Shown piece after piece: positions 1 through 8,183 of a stretch of 37,117 bases of DNA. The position numbers and the translations under genes were made by a program. The notes beneath the pieces were generated by a model that made no database searches, was not told the origin of the DNA, and was given only the letters and a program-made list of their open reading frames with translations. The DNA is from a virus, in the IMG/VR virus record IMGVR_UViG_3300042476_000424, positions 1 to 37,117 of that record; one strand, given 5' to 3'. How positions within the stretch are numbered: the stretch's first letter is position 1; each line of letters opens with the position of its first letter.

Positions 1-251
1 GTTTGGAGCAACGGCTGCTTGCCTTGGGCCTACGATTGCATACTCTTCTCTTGGGTCATGGCAGACAACTGACAGCGATCTTCCAAGGGTTACAATTAAC
101 AACCTTCCAGCGGGAGTTTATAAGGCGAAGTTTATAGCAGACACATTTAACTTGGTAGCCAACGGGGCGACAGTGTTTGCAATCAATGACGGAACTACTA
201 TGTGTTTCGCCAACTCTGGAAACTCTGCCAACACAACGAGTGCATCTACTA
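1..251. repeat. Left copy of terminal duplication
   Basis: Bases 1-251 recur at 36867-37117 with one difference, G at 127 versus A at 36993. The change is synonymous (GCG versus GCA, alanine) in the fibre gene. The duplicated stretch lies inside a coding sequence. It therefore looks like the unclosed overlap of a circular or circularly permuted contig rather than a functional direct terminal repeat, although a true repeat cannot be excluded from sequence alone. Confidence 0.93.
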
Positions 252-1546
252 TTCACGAGTGCACTTTTACTTATTCCTCATCCGGAAATAGAGTTTTTGA
301 ATTATATGCAGCAGCCGCTACGGGCACAGCCGCCGCTTCAAATACTAGAGTAAACCCCAATGCAGGGACTCAGTTTATCCTCGAATACTACGGAAGCGGT
401 TCGATTTATTCGTCAACAAATGCTGATACCGATTGGGCGACTTGTAACTTCTCAACTCTTGCATGGCAGGGATTGGGTACGGTTACAAATAATCTTCAGT
501 GTAAAAGACAAGGTTCAGATCTTGTGATGCGTGGAAGATTTACAGTAGGAACACCAACAGCATCTGAAGCTAGAATCCCTCTTCCTTTGTGGAATGGATC
601 ACAGCTTTTAACTACAGCCGCTATCGCAACAACAGAAATTGCAGGATTCGCACATCGTAACGTTCTAACAACAACTCAGTATGGTATTTTATCTGAAGCA
701 TCTGTCGCTTATCTTACAATGGATGCTCAGTCAGGTGGAACTGCTGGTCTTACAAAACAAAACGGTTCTACTCTTTTCGGAACAAGTGATATTGTTTCTT
801 TTACTGCTAGAATCCCTATCGCAGGATGGCAAAACTCAAACATCATTATCGGTCAATTCAATGGCCTCGAGTCATGCACAGATACTTATCAGTGTACTGA
901 TGTTTTCAGTGCAAAAGTAAGTGCTGCAGGTGTTGTGAGTGAAGAAAATATTGACTGGATTAATGGAAATGCTTCTATAACATCAACTGCAATTTATACA
1001 ATAACTACAAAATCAGGATTATTTTCTGTTACACCAAATTGCTTAGCATCGCCAAATGTAGATTCTAGGATTGTAAACTACGATATATCATCAAGCACTT
1101 CTTCTAGCCTTGTTTTTAGAGTATTAAATAGCTCTAGTGGGGCTCTGACAGCATCTCCATTTAACATCATCTGCCAAAAGCAAGGAGCTGATTACATCGG
1201 TAAGACAGCCAAGGCAGTAGCGAGTGATCAGAATATTGCGACTCCTGGAACTGTTAAATCCACAATGTGTTCTGCAAAGATTTCTTCAACAGGAGTTATT
1301 AGCGATCAAAAAGGTGGGTGTTTTGCATCTTGTACAAATGCGACAACTCCTGTTTGCACGTTTACGTCAAACTATTGGGTGAGTGGTCAGGTTCCAAATT
1401 GTTGGTATGTTGGGGCGAATGGCTCTGGGGGAATTATGTCTAGCGGATCTGCTACATCAACCACATACCAAGGGCCAATATTAAATGGATCTTTTGTTCC
1501 TCAAGTTGCTGATAGAACATACTTTTGCCACGGAGAAAGACAGTAA
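2..1546 (+). CDS. Secreted-looking, cysteine-rich tail fibre protein, C-terminal part (5' end lies at right end of window)
   Basis: This frame is open from base 2, with no start of its own. It continues the gene that begins at 36166. Joined across the overlap the protein has 748 residues. This part holds about 13 of its 18 cysteines. It also holds two related C-terminal segments: one with AKVSAAGVVSEENIDW followed by VTPNCLAS, the other with AKISSTGVISDQKGG followed by PNCWYVG. The protein ends in YFCHGERQ. The role is inferred: it sits between another fibre-like gene and a fibre-assembly-like gene, so a receptor-binding or surface-decorating protein is likely. The cysteine content is odd for a phage fibre, since the neighbouring 706-residue fibre protein has none that I can see. 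Confidence 0.85.
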   Translation, partial: FGATAACLGPTIAYSSLGSWQTTDSDLPRVTINNLPAGVYKAKFIADTFNLVANGATVFAINDGTTMCFANSGNSANTTSASTIHECTFTYSSSGNRVFELYAAAATGTAAASNTRVNPNAGTQFILEYYGSGSIYSSTNADTDWATCNFSTLAWQGLGTVTNNLQCKRQGSDLVMRGRFTVGTPTASEARIPLPLWNGSQLLTTAAIATTEIAGFAHRNVLTTTQYGILSEASVAYLTMDAQSGGTAGLTKQNGSTLFGTSDIVSFTARIPIAGWQNSNIIIGQFNGLESCTDTYQCTDVFSAKVSAAGVVSEENIDWINGNASITSTAIYTITTKSGLFSVTPNCLASPNVDSRIVNYDISSSTSSSLVFRVLNSSSGALTASPFNIICQKQGADYIGKTAKAVASDQNIATPGTVKSTMCSAKISSTGVISDQKGGCFASCTNATTPVCTFTSNYWVSGQVPNCWYVGANGSGGIMSSGSATSTTYQGPILNGSFVPQVADRTYFCHGERQ

Positions 1547-2013
1547 TGAAAAAACTATTAGTAAAAATTAAAGTTATAGACGTTCCTTACTCTCCAGCAA
1601 TTCCTGCTGTTCCTGAAAAATGGACTAAGGAAGATCAGGAAGTATTTGAACAACCAATGATCGAAGTTGATGGCGCAATGGTTGCCGATCAATCATGGAC
1701 ACATCATCCACATATTCATGAAATTCCAGAACAGCCTGAAGTGTCTCATGAAGAAATCATCGCTCAAACTTATGGCTCTGATGAGGATCTTGCTACATGG
1801 TTAGCCGGTGATTCGTTTAAGTATCCTGAAGGTTACTGGGTAGAGTGGATCGACATTTCAGCACAGGTAGAGCAAGAGCGAATTAATGCTGAAGCACTGG
1901 CATACCTGGAATCTACAGACTGGCTCATTATCCGTGAGGTAGATGCTGGAATCGGTTGTCCTCTTGAAATTAAGATTACTAGGCAGCAAATGAGAGAAAG
2001 AATTGTGAGATGA
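1546..2013 (+). CDS. Tail fibre assembly-like protein
   Basis: 155 residues, starting at an ATG whose A is the last base of the upstream stop codon, which suggests translational coupling to the fibre gene. The reading frame extends to 1525, but the coupled start is more natural. The N-terminus is basic and rich in P-A repeats (PYSPAIPAVPEKW). The C-terminus (AYLESTDWLIIREVDAG, then a basic helix ending RERIV) has the shape seen at the ends of many phage fibre-assembly or tail accessory proteins: an 'LxSTDW..IR' segment followed by a charged helix. Position directly after the fibre supports a chaperone or accessory tail role. The family assignment is by general resemblance only. Confidence 0.5.
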   Translation: MKKLLVKIKVIDVPYSPAIPAVPEKWTKEDQEVFEQPMIEVDGAMVADQSWTHHPHIHEIPEQPEVSHEEIIAQTYGSDEDLATWLAGDSFKYPEGYWVEWIDISAQVEQERINAEALAYLESTDWLIIREVDAGIGCPLEIKITRQQMRERIVR

Positions 2014-2183
2014 CAATGAACAATGACCAAGAGTGGCGAGCACATTTATTTGATGAGATTAAAGAACTCAGGAAAGATGTAGCTGAAGTTAAGTCAGAAA
2101 TGATGACTTTAAAACTCAAGGTTGCTGGGTTTAGTTCCTTCATTGGTGCGATCATTACTTACATTGGAAATAAACTCTTATGA
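2010..2183 (+). CDS. XhlA-like small membrane protein (haemolysin/holin-associated type)
   Basis: A 57-residue protein. Its ATG overlaps the upstream stop codon and its own stop overlaps the next start (ATGA). A charged coiled-coil-like helix (DEIKELRKDVAEVKSEMMTL, about residues 15-34) is followed by one C-terminal membrane helix (AGFSSFIGAIITYIG, about 39-53). This layout, an amphipathic N-terminal helix plus a C-terminal transmembrane segment, is the hallmark of the XhlA/haemolysin family of phage lysis accessory proteins. It is separated from the endolysin by three tail genes, so a role in lysis or as a tail-associated membrane protein is inferred. Confidence 0.65.
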   Translation: MTMNNDQEWRAHLFDEIKELRKDVAEVKSEMMTLKLKVAGFSSFIGAIITYIGNKLL

Positions 2184-4615
2184 GTATGCAACTGTCTGTT
2201 ACAGCACAGGCACTTATAAATGAGATAGGGATTAATCCGCAGATCATTCTTGAGATTGAAGGTCTTGATCTTATATTTGGAGCACTTCCAATCTTAAAAA
2301 CAGCTAGATGGGATGATGACTCTCCTGATGCTATTTGGGACGGTGGAGCTACCTGGGATGGAAAATTCGAAGACATTAGATCAAGAGACTGGATTTCTCT
2401 AAACGAAACAACCACAAATATTACTCAACAGATTGCGCCAGACAAAGGATCAACTAGCTCAATCTCTACAGTTAATATCTGCATAATTGACGTAAATAAC
2501 GAAGTCTCTAAAGCGATTGCATTTGATAGCATATCAGACATATTGGGAAGAAAAGCGACTTTTAGCATTGGATTTGCTCAAGGTGCTCATCCTGAAGATT
2601 CTAATCCAATATTTCGTGGCGTAGTGGTTGATTTCTATTCTGAAGCTGGGAAGATAATGATTTCCCTGGCGTCTCCTGAGGTGTTTAAAAGGCAGCTATT
2701 CTTAGAGAAATTTCAGACTGAAACCACCACATCATTAACAAACTCGCAAACAATTATTCCTGTCGCATCCACGGCCGGAATTTACCCTGCTCAGGATGCC
2801 TTAAATTCATTCATCAGAATTGATGATGAAATCATGAAGATTGTAAGCATTGACTCTAATACGCAGGTGACGGTTATTAGAGCACAGCTTAACACGTTGG
2901 CAAATCCGCATGATGATGAGGCATCCGTTGACACATTCTACACACTAACAGGTAAGCCATTAGACCTAGCACTTAAAGTAATGCTATCTAGCGAAGGTAA
3001 TGCTTATTTTAATTCTCTTGATGTTCCCAAAAGCATTGAGTTTGTTTCTCTTACAGAACAGATTCAAAACGCTCTAATTTTTGACTATTACGACATAAAA
3101 GAAAAAACAGGACTGACTATAGGTGACAGCATCCAGCTTGATTCTACGCTTAATACAGGAACCTACACGATTGACTTCTTTGGTTCACTTCCTAGCGGTG
3201 GTTCTTATATTGTTTTAAATGAGTCACTTAATCTTGAAGTTGAATACACCGGAACATTCAAATACAAGTCAAAATACAACACTCTAAGCACTGGTCTAGG
3301 AATGCTTACAAGTGAAGTTGACGTTGATCAGTTTGAGCTTATTGACCTTCAGTACGGAAACAATTTTGTTAATTACGAAATATACATTAAAGATTCAATT
3401 GATAATGCTAAGGACTTTATTGATTCACAAATCTTCTTTCCACAGGGTCTTTATTCAATCCCACGAAAAGCAAGATCATCAGTTAAGTTTGTAGCTCCAC
3501 CATTTTCGTCTGACATCGTTCCTTATATTGGAATAGATAACGTGCTAAATGCGAGCAAGATTAAGCAGAGAAGATCAGTACACAAGTACCATTATAATAC
3601 TTTCGTCTATAGATATAACGTCGATTCAATTGATGACAAGTATCTCACGGGTAAAGTTATTATTTCGGCCGATTCCATAGACAGAATACCAGTCGGAAAA
3701 AAGCAGCTTAGAATTGAATCTGATGGATTAAGAAACACTCCTGACACATCAAATATGATCAGCAATGTTGGGCAAAGGCAGCTAGATCGCTATCAGTATG
3801 CGCCAGTCTATTACGATGACATTGAAATAAATTATAAGACTGGTTACGCTTTAGAAGTTGGGGATGTTGTCCCTTTTGGTGGATCAGATTTAAAGATTTC
3901 TGATCTTCAGACAGGATCACAAGGAACTAGGTTTGAGCTTTTTGAGATCATTAACAAATCTCTAAACGTCAAAAATGGAAATATTAAGCTGTCTTTAGTT
4001 TCTACAGCTTTTGATATTGCCTCACGATATGCGGTGGTTGCATTGTCTAGCGTTCTTGGCGTAGGTTCTACATTAAACAGAATCAAGATAGAAAGATTTT
4101 TAGATACTGAAGAATACTTCCAAGAATCTGATAAGTGGCTAGACTATGAGGGGCAGATCGTTGCCGTAAGATCACCTGACTACACTTACTATCATGAAGT
4201 TGAGTTTAAGGGTGTTGATCCTTCAGATAACGGGTTTCTTCTTTTAGAGGAGAATCTGCCTACTCCACCACTTGCTGGTTATATTATTGAGCCTGCTGAT
4301 TATGCTAATGAGTCGACTGTAAATGACAGGTTTAAGATTGAATTTGCTCATTTTAACGCTGAGGCAGTTATAACAAACGCTATAAGTCAGACTGTTTTAC
4401 AAGTAAATGATGCTTCTAAATTGGTTGTAGGGTCATTTGTTGTGGTTAATTCAAAGGATTACACTAGAGACAGCTTTGGGAAAAAGCTTAAAATTGACTC
4501 GATTGTTGGGAATCAGGTAACATTAAACGCAAGCATAGGGTTCTTGCCGTTAGTTGGGGATTTAGTAAATAACTCCAATTACCAGGATAATGGAACTCCT
4601 TACGTTTTCATTTAG
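2180..4615 (+). CDS. Large tail tip / hub-like structural protein
   Basis: 811 residues, with start coupled to the stop of the small membrane protein. The N-terminal third looks like a tail-hub fold: a beta-rich stretch with tryptophans and a WDGGATWDG repeat-like motif (about residues 53-61), followed by FSIGFAQG and FRGVVVDFYSE. A further domain near residues 190-245 has the pattern FIRIDDEIMKI, seen in phage tail proteins. The rest is beta-rich with no catalytic motif that I recognise. Size and position after the distal tail and fibre genes suit the tip or adhesin-bearing hub of a siphovirus. I cannot name a precise family. Confidence 0.6.
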   Translation: MSMQLSVTAQALINEIGINPQIILEIEGLDLIFGALPILKTARWDDDSPDAIWDGGATWDGKFEDIRSRDWISLNETTTNITQQIAPDKGSTSSISTVNICIIDVNNEVSKAIAFDSISDILGRKATFSIGFAQGAHPEDSNPIFRGVVVDFYSEAGKIMISLASPEVFKRQLFLEKFQTETTTSLTNSQTIIPVASTAGIYPAQDALNSFIRIDDEIMKIVSIDSNTQVTVIRAQLNTLANPHDDEASVDTFYTLTGKPLDLALKVMLSSEGNAYFNSLDVPKSIEFVSLTEQIQNALIFDYYDIKEKTGLTIGDSIQLDSTLNTGTYTIDFFGSLPSGGSYIVLNESLNLEVEYTGTFKYKSKYNTLSTGLGMLTSEVDVDQFELIDLQYGNNFVNYEIYIKDSIDNAKDFIDSQIFFPQGLYSIPRKARSSVKFVAPPFSSDIVPYIGIDNVLNASKIKQRRSVHKYHYNTFVYRYNVDSIDDKYLTGKVIISADSIDRIPVGKKQLRIESDGLRNTPDTSNMISNVGQRQLDRYQYAPVYYDDIEINYKTGYALEVGDVVPFGGSDLKISDLQTGSQGTRFELFEIINKSLNVKNGNIKLSLVSTAFDIASRYAVVALSSVLGVGSTLNRIKIERFLDTEEYFQESDKWLDYEGQIVAVRSPDYTYYHEVEFKGVDPSDNGFLLLEENLPTPPLAGYIIEPADYANESTVNDRFKIEFAHFNAEAVITNAISQTVLQVNDASKLVVGSFVVVNSKDYTRDSFGKKLKIDSIVGNQVTLNASIGFLPLVGDLVNNSNYQDNGTPYVFI

Positions 4616-4621
4616 GAAATT

Positions 4622-5170
4622 ATGGCAAAATCAGACATCGTAACACCAGCAAGAGAGATTTTTCGAGTTGGTGACATCAGCTATAAAAGATCAGTTTCAG
4701 AAGCGACCTTTAATAGAGTTGCTCAAACTAATAACTTTATCGCTACGTATCAGAACGACATAAAAGAGTGGAAGCTTAACGGCTCTTATTCTGTTGCAAC
4801 TGGTATAACCTTTTTTGATGGTGTAGCTTCATTTTTTACTAAGTCTGAAATCGTTGGGATATTCTTTTATAATGGGACTCAGGGTGCTTCGGGGATTACT
4901 ACTTTTGACCTTCGTTGGATTAATAGTGCTGGTGTTGATCAGGGGAGCATTTTTAGTGTTACTCCAAAGATTGCATCGACAGCTTCAAATAATGCGATAG
5001 GTTTTAAGAACCTTGTAAGTGGGACAAGTGTTGCCCCTACAGGTGTCACATTGCCTACATTTAGCAAGACACAGTTTCTTGAAGGTGAATCAGTATATTT
5101 GGTTCTTACTACGGCAATGGTTAGCGCATTAAATTGTGGTTTAACAATATTCTATCGACCAATTAGTTAA
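4622..5170 (+). CDS. Unknown tail-associated protein
   Basis: 182 residues, preceded by a TAGGAAAT ribosome-binding site. Basic N-terminus (MAKSDIVTPAREIFRVG), then a mostly beta, low-charge body rich in T, S, G and aromatic residues, ending in FYRPIS. I do not recognise the family. Its place in the tail operon between a hub-like protein and the lysis genes suggests a virion surface component. Confidence 0.6.
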   Translation: MAKSDIVTPAREIFRVGDISYKRSVSEATFNRVAQTNNFIATYQNDIKEWKLNGSYSVATGITFFDGVASFFTKSEIVGIFFYNGTQGASGITTFDLRWINSAGVDQGSIFSVTPKIASTASNNAIGFKNLVSGTSVAPTGVTLPTFSKTQFLEGESVYLVLTTAMVSALNCGLTIFYRPIS

Positions 5171-5183
5171 AGGATAATGCAAT

Positions 5184-5492
5184 ATGTCAACCTTCTATGG
5201 CGGGCCACAACTATCATCTGTTACTACTTATTCAGGATATGCTTCTCCTGGTGGAAAATTTACTTATACAGTGCCATCTGGTTTTTGGGGTGAAATAACT
5301 TTTATTGCTGTAAAAATTCCAAATATATTTGGTGGAGGTTTTACTGTTGCTGAATACGAGGTAAATGTATCTGGGACTGGATATTCATCGGTCAATGTTA
5401 GTGAATCAATAACAATTTCATTGTCGTCAGGACAGTCTGTTGCTGCATATAACTATTACTCAATAACTGTAAAACTTTATAAAAACCCATGA
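5184..5492 (+). CDS. Small beta-rich tail-associated protein
   Basis: 102 residues with an AAAGGA ribosome-binding site. The sequence is rich in G, S, Y and V with alternating hydrophobic residues (FTYTVPSGFWGEITFIAVKI), which predicts a compact beta sandwich. The pattern 'PGGKFTYTVPSGFWGEI' resembles small decoration or receptor-contact domains in other phages, but I cannot assign a family. The stop overlaps the endolysin start. Confidence 0.55.
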   Translation: MSTFYGGPQLSSVTTYSGYASPGGKFTYTVPSGFWGEITFIAVKIPNIFGGGFTVAEYEVNVSGTGYSSVNVSESITISLSSGQSVAAYNYYSITVKLYKNP

Positions 5493-5878
5493 TCACAGTC
5501 ACAGAATACTTAATGAATCGTGATAAAGACTTTCCCCTTGATATGCTTCAAGCTAGAAACATGGCGGAACTATTATCAAGAGTAAATTGGCTATTTGGAA
5601 CTCTTGAGTTACATGCCAAGGTTAGTTCTGGATACAGACCGTCGGCAATAAATAAAAAGATCGGTGGGGCAAAGATGAGCACTCACACTGTATGCGCAGG
5701 CATTGATCTTGTAGATCCAGATGGGTTTCTTGCAGCAAAGATGCTTGATCATTTAGACTTACTAGAAGAATGCGGATTATGGTTAGAGGATCCACATTAC
5801 ACGAAATCAAAGAATAATCCAGGTGGATGGATACACTTGGACATAAAGCAAAGAAAAAATAGGGTTTTTGTCCCTTAA
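5489..5878 (+). CDS. Endolysin, M15 zinc peptidase (D-alanyl-D-alanine carboxypeptidase-like)
   Basis: 129 residues. It cleaves peptide stems of peptidoglycan and acts in the periplasm at lysis. Motifs of the peptidase M15_3/VanY group are clear: SGYRP (47-51), the zinc-binding S-T-H66 with D73 in MSTHTVCAGIDLVD, and a final WIHLDI with H116. The three predicted zinc ligands are H66, D73 and H116. There is no signal peptide or binding domain, so it needs a membrane lesion made by a holin. It starts inside the stop of the previous gene and is followed directly by small membrane proteins and a spanin-like pair, forming a lysis cassette. Confidence 0.88.
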   Translation: MITVTEYLMNRDKDFPLDMLQARNMAELLSRVNWLFGTLELHAKVSSGYRPSAINKKIGGAKMSTHTVCAGIDLVDPDGFLAAKMLDHLDLLEECGLWLEDPHYTKSKNNPGGWIHLDIKQRKNRVFVP

Positions 5879-5888
5879 GGAGATAATC

Positions 5889-6041
5889 ATGGAAGTTATT
5901 ATTGCAAACAAGGAAGTCGTTCTAGGTTTATTGTGGGCACTGTCAGAGGTCCTTGCACTTGTCCCACAGGTTAAGGCCAATTCTGTATTTCAGCTTGTAG
6001 TTGGTATCCTTAAGAAAGTAAAAGAAGTTATTTCTAAATGA
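5889..6041 (+). CDS. Small hydrophobic protein, holin candidate
   Basis: 50 residues, with an AAGGAGA ribosome-binding site 5-6 bases before the ATG. One long hydrophobic stretch (VVLGLLWALSEVLALVPQV, about residues 10-28), a second weaker one (VFQLVVGILKKV) and a basic C-terminus (KKVKEVISK). Small size, two amphipathic or hydrophobic segments, a basic tail and position between endolysin and spanin-like genes fit a holin. The stop overlaps the next start. The assignment rests on context, as holins share little sequence. Confidence 0.6.
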   Translation: MEVIIANKEVVLGLLWALSEVLALVPQVKANSVFQLVVGILKKVKEVISK

Positions 6042-6298
6042 TGCAAGCAATCTCTTTAATTCTTGCATTGGCAAAAGCTCTCCCAATCATTGATAAGTGG
6101 CTGGGAGAGTTGTTTGCCGCCTACCTGGTTCAGAAGAGAAAAGAAGTTCAGGAAGCAACAGAAAGAGCAATTAATGAGGCAATTAAAAACCAAGATCAAA
6201 GACCTATTGAAAGTTCTCAAATATCTGGCAAGCCGTCCGGTTTGGGAAGTATTCGTGATTCTCTTCCTGGTGTCATGCGTGACAAGGGAAAGGATTAA
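6038..6298 (+). CDS. Inner-membrane spanin-like protein
   Basis: 86 residues, starting at tandem ATGs (6038 or 6041) overlapping the preceding stop. The N-terminal hydrophobic region is AISLILALAKALPIIDKWLG. A charged helical segment follows (QKRKEVQEATERAINEAIK, about residues 33-51), then a polar tail. An N-terminal membrane anchor plus coiled-coil helix is the layout of i-spanins (Rz). Support comes from a lipoprotein-like reading frame that begins inside this gene in another frame, as in many Rz/Rz1 pairs. The hydrophobic segment contains charged residues, so a holin or other membrane role is also possible. Confidence 0.5.
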   Translation: MMQAISLILALAKALPIIDKWLGELFAAYLVQKRKEVQEATERAINEAIKNQDQRPIESSQISGKPSGLGSIRDSLPGVMRDKGKD

Positions 6299-6557
6299 TG
6301 GTTATTTGTGGCTTAATAATACCCCAATACCGCAAGAGATTTGCGATAGAGAACCGCTATTAAAAGATTATGGACTTTATAGAAGACTCTCCACCGGGAA
6401 CTTTGAATTTATTTCGTTCTGTGATCAAAAAGTTAACCAATTCTATTCAATGCACAAAGATGATCTAGCTAGGATAATTAATGGAACCAAAAAAGTGTCT
6501 AACGAAAAAACAGCAGCTCGAATATTGGCTCCAGCTTTACCTACAAGCAAAGACTAG
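6174..6557 (+). CDS. Outer-membrane spanin-like lipoprotein, overlapping out of frame
   Basis: 127 residues if started at ATG 6174; a TTG at 6207 is an alternative. The basic N-terminus (MRQLKTKIKDLLKVLKYLA) and hydrophobic core (VWEVFVILF) lead to a lipobox L-V-S-C with the cysteine at residue 35. The mature part of about 92 residues contains three more cysteine/proline-rich turns (PIPQEICDREP, FISFCDQK). The 5' part is embedded in the preceding gene in a different frame, typical of spanin pairs. The frame is open further upstream to 6063, but that start would bury the signal peptide. The exact start is uncertain. Confidence 0.55.
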   Translation: MRQLKTKIKDLLKVLKYLASRPVWEVFVILFLVSCVTRERINGYLWLNNTPIPQEICDREPLLKDYGLYRRLSTGNFEFISFCDQKVNQFYSMHKDDLARIINGTKKVSNEKTAARILAPALPTSKD

Positions 6558-6630
6558 CGGTGATACTAAGAAGATGAAGCTTTATGAGGCGATTATCATT
6601 AAGCTGGACGGAACTATTCCGAAGCTATAG
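6481..6630 (+). CDS. Small unknown basic protein at operon end
   Basis: 49 residues, beginning MEPKKCLTKKQQLEYW and ending KLDGTIPKL. It overlaps the end of the lipoprotein gene by 77 bases and the 3' end of the convergent nuclease gene by 17 bases. The composition looks protein-like (two amphipathic helices, LEYWLQLYLQAK and KKMKLYEAIIIKL), more so than the competing C-terminus of the lipoprotein frame. No clear ribosome-binding site is visible. Function unknown. Confidence 0.45.
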   Translation: MEPKKCLTKKQQLEYWLQLYLQAKTSGDTKKMKLYEAIIIKLDGTIPKL

Positions 6631-7009
6631 CACCGTGAAGAATAAGCTGATCCTCAACCGTATCAATCGAATCAGCAAAAAACGCAATCCCACCCAAAGA
6701 CTTTACACGATTAATAAAATTGATCTGATCATCGGACGCAAGCTTCTCTAGTTCTTCTTGGGTTCGATATTTAAACTGCATTGTCTTTTTTGAGATGTAT
6801 GGCTTCTTTACTTCGATTGCCAGAAACTTTCCGTCAATGACTCCCAAGATGTCACTAACGCCATTAATGTGATGAACATTTCTAGATTTACGGAAGACCT
6901 TTCTCCCGGGATCGAATGTTCCTTGGCTGTGATTTTTCCAGGCAAAGATTTTCTTATTTGTCAGATAAGTAAGTATCTGATTCTCAATGATTTTCTCTGT
7001 TATTGACAC
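6614..7009 (-). CDS. VRR-NUC family nuclease
   Basis: 131 residues from a GTG start at 7009, chosen because AAGGAAG lies four bases upstream. The frame is open to 7084 but that extension has no ribosome-binding site. The PD-(D/E)XK nuclease core of the VRR-NUC family is visible: GVSDILG (D53), then FLAIEVKKP (E66 and K68), then DQINFINRVKSLGGIAFFADS. In phages these small VRR-NUC proteins act on branched or replicative DNA. This one ends the leftward recombination operon with ERF, SSB and a DEDDh exonuclease, so processing of recombination intermediates is the likely job. Confidence 0.88.
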   Translation of the reverse strand: MSITEKIIENQILTYLTNKKIFAWKNHSQGTFDPGRKVFRKSRNVHHINGVSDILGVIDGKFLAIEVKKPYISKKTMQFKYRTQEELEKLASDDQINFINRVKSLGGIAFFADSIDTVEDQLILHGAIASE

Positions 7010-7106
7010 AATACTTCCTTGGTTGAGATGATAAGGATGTGGTGTCCTGCCCCTCCATATCCGTCCGAAGAGGTCATTGAACACGGATGCTCTTTGACCT
7101 CTTTAA

Positions 7107-7760
7107 TTAACCATAAATTTCTTGAATAACCCTAGCAAATTTTCCAGTTTTATCTCTGTTTCTTTCCGAAAACTTTCTTTTGGGAAAATATTTTTTTGGA
7201 AATGGATTTACCACCAAGTGTGTCAATGTGGTAAATGTCTTTTGGTCCTTGTTTCTTATTTTAGAAATCACCGTTTTGTCTAAATTCCAAAGATTTGCAA
7301 TTTCTAAATTAGTTTTACCTGAATTTATCATAGTTATTATTGCTAAAACAGCTTCCTCAGAAAGCTTCCCGCTAAATCTTCCAATATTTTTAAAAGCTCC
7401 TCTGTGTCTGGCATTAGCAATGTTTTCCTTGTGTGTAACCCACTCAAGATTACTAGCGTTATTGTTGCTTCTGTCGCCATCAATATGATTAACAGACAAG
7501 CCCTCTTTAAATCCATCTACAAAAAAACTAGCTACCAGTCTATGCAACCTGTGAACTGATTTTCCATTGTATTTTAAACAAACAACAAAATAACCACCGC
7601 CAGATTTATCACATTTTTGAAAGATTGGATTTTTTTCAATCCATTCATTTCCAAGTATAAACCCACTCCTTCCAGAGGCTATAACCTTAGAGTAAAATAA
7701 TCCGTTTTCTAGTAGTTTATACTGCTGTTTATCCCCAAAAATAACTTCTCTCATTTCCAT
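7107..7760 (-). CDS. HNH endonuclease with C-terminal helix-turn-helix (homing-type)
   Basis: 217 residues. An N-terminal NUMOD4-like segment is followed by the HNH_3 core LSVNHIDGDRSNNNASNLEW (H92, N100, N104) with H110 downstream. A helix-turn-helix at about 131-171 (EEAVLAIITMINSGK then IANLWNLDKTVISKI) would bind DNA specifically. This domain order is typical of free-standing homing endonucleases in phages. The start overlaps the stop of the metalloprotease gene. A 97-base gap separates it from the VRR-NUC start, consistent with insertion between two operon members. Confidence 0.88.
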   Translation of the reverse strand: MEMREVIFGDKQQYKLLENGLFYSKVIASGRSGFILGNEWIEKNPIFQKCDKSGGGYFVVCLKYNGKSVHRLHRLVASFFVDGFKEGLSVNHIDGDRSNNNASNLEWVTHKENIANARHRGAFKNIGRFSGKLSEEAVLAIITMINSGKTNLEIANLWNLDKTVISKIRNKDQKTFTTLTHLVVNPFPKKYFPKRKFSERNRDKTGKFARVIQEIYG

Positions 7761-8182
7761 TTTCCCGATGATATTCCTTCAGAAACATAATAATTTACTG
7801 AATATAAAATCTTTTCTTTAGTTTTAAAGTTGTTCCCATGAGAGAATCCAACTTCATGTAAATATTCATGACAAAGAAGACCGACCAAATCTGCATGGGT
7901 TAAAGAGTCCAGTTTATAAACATTTAAATGAATGGCTCCGTTTCCTGAATAACCAAGAGCTTTAGTCCACGGCCATTTTGGGCGGTAGGTAAAAACTGGT
8001 GCAATTCCTTTATAATTCATAATCCTGCAAAAAATCTCGTTGCCTCTCCCTGAGTTAAATTTAAAGTCGTTCTTATTGATGATCTCGTTCATCATTAATG
8101 AATCTGGGAGAAATAATTTTTCGGCATCAATAATCGCATCGGATACTTTCTTGCTAATAACATTGTTTTTAAATCTTTTCAT
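7751..8182 (-). CDS. Miniature zinc protease with metzincin motif
   Basis: 143 residues, no signal peptide. Residues 105-115 read HEYLHEVGFSH, an exact HExxHxxGxxH zinc-binding signature: H105, H109 and H115 as ligands, E106 as catalytic base, G112 at the turn. The remaining 28 residues contain no methionine, so the classical Met-turn is absent. The C-terminus has KILYSVNYYVSEG instead. It is much shorter than ordinary metzincins. The 26-residue gene upstream stops just before its start and the HNH gene overlaps its end. Proteolytic activity is predicted from the motif; the substrate is unknown. Confidence 0.75.
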   Translation of the reverse strand: MKRFKNNVISKKVSDAIIDAEKLFLPDSLMMNEIINKNDFKFNSGRGNEIFCRIMNYKGIAPVFTYRPKWPWTKALGYSGNGAIHLNVYKLDSLTHADLVGLLCHEYLHEVGFSHGNNFKTKEKILYSVNYYVSEGISSGKWK

Positions 8183-8183
8183 T

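Noticed and set aside
7180-7488. Plus-strand frame opposite the HNH gene
   Set aside because: Antisense to a gene with clear HNH motifs.
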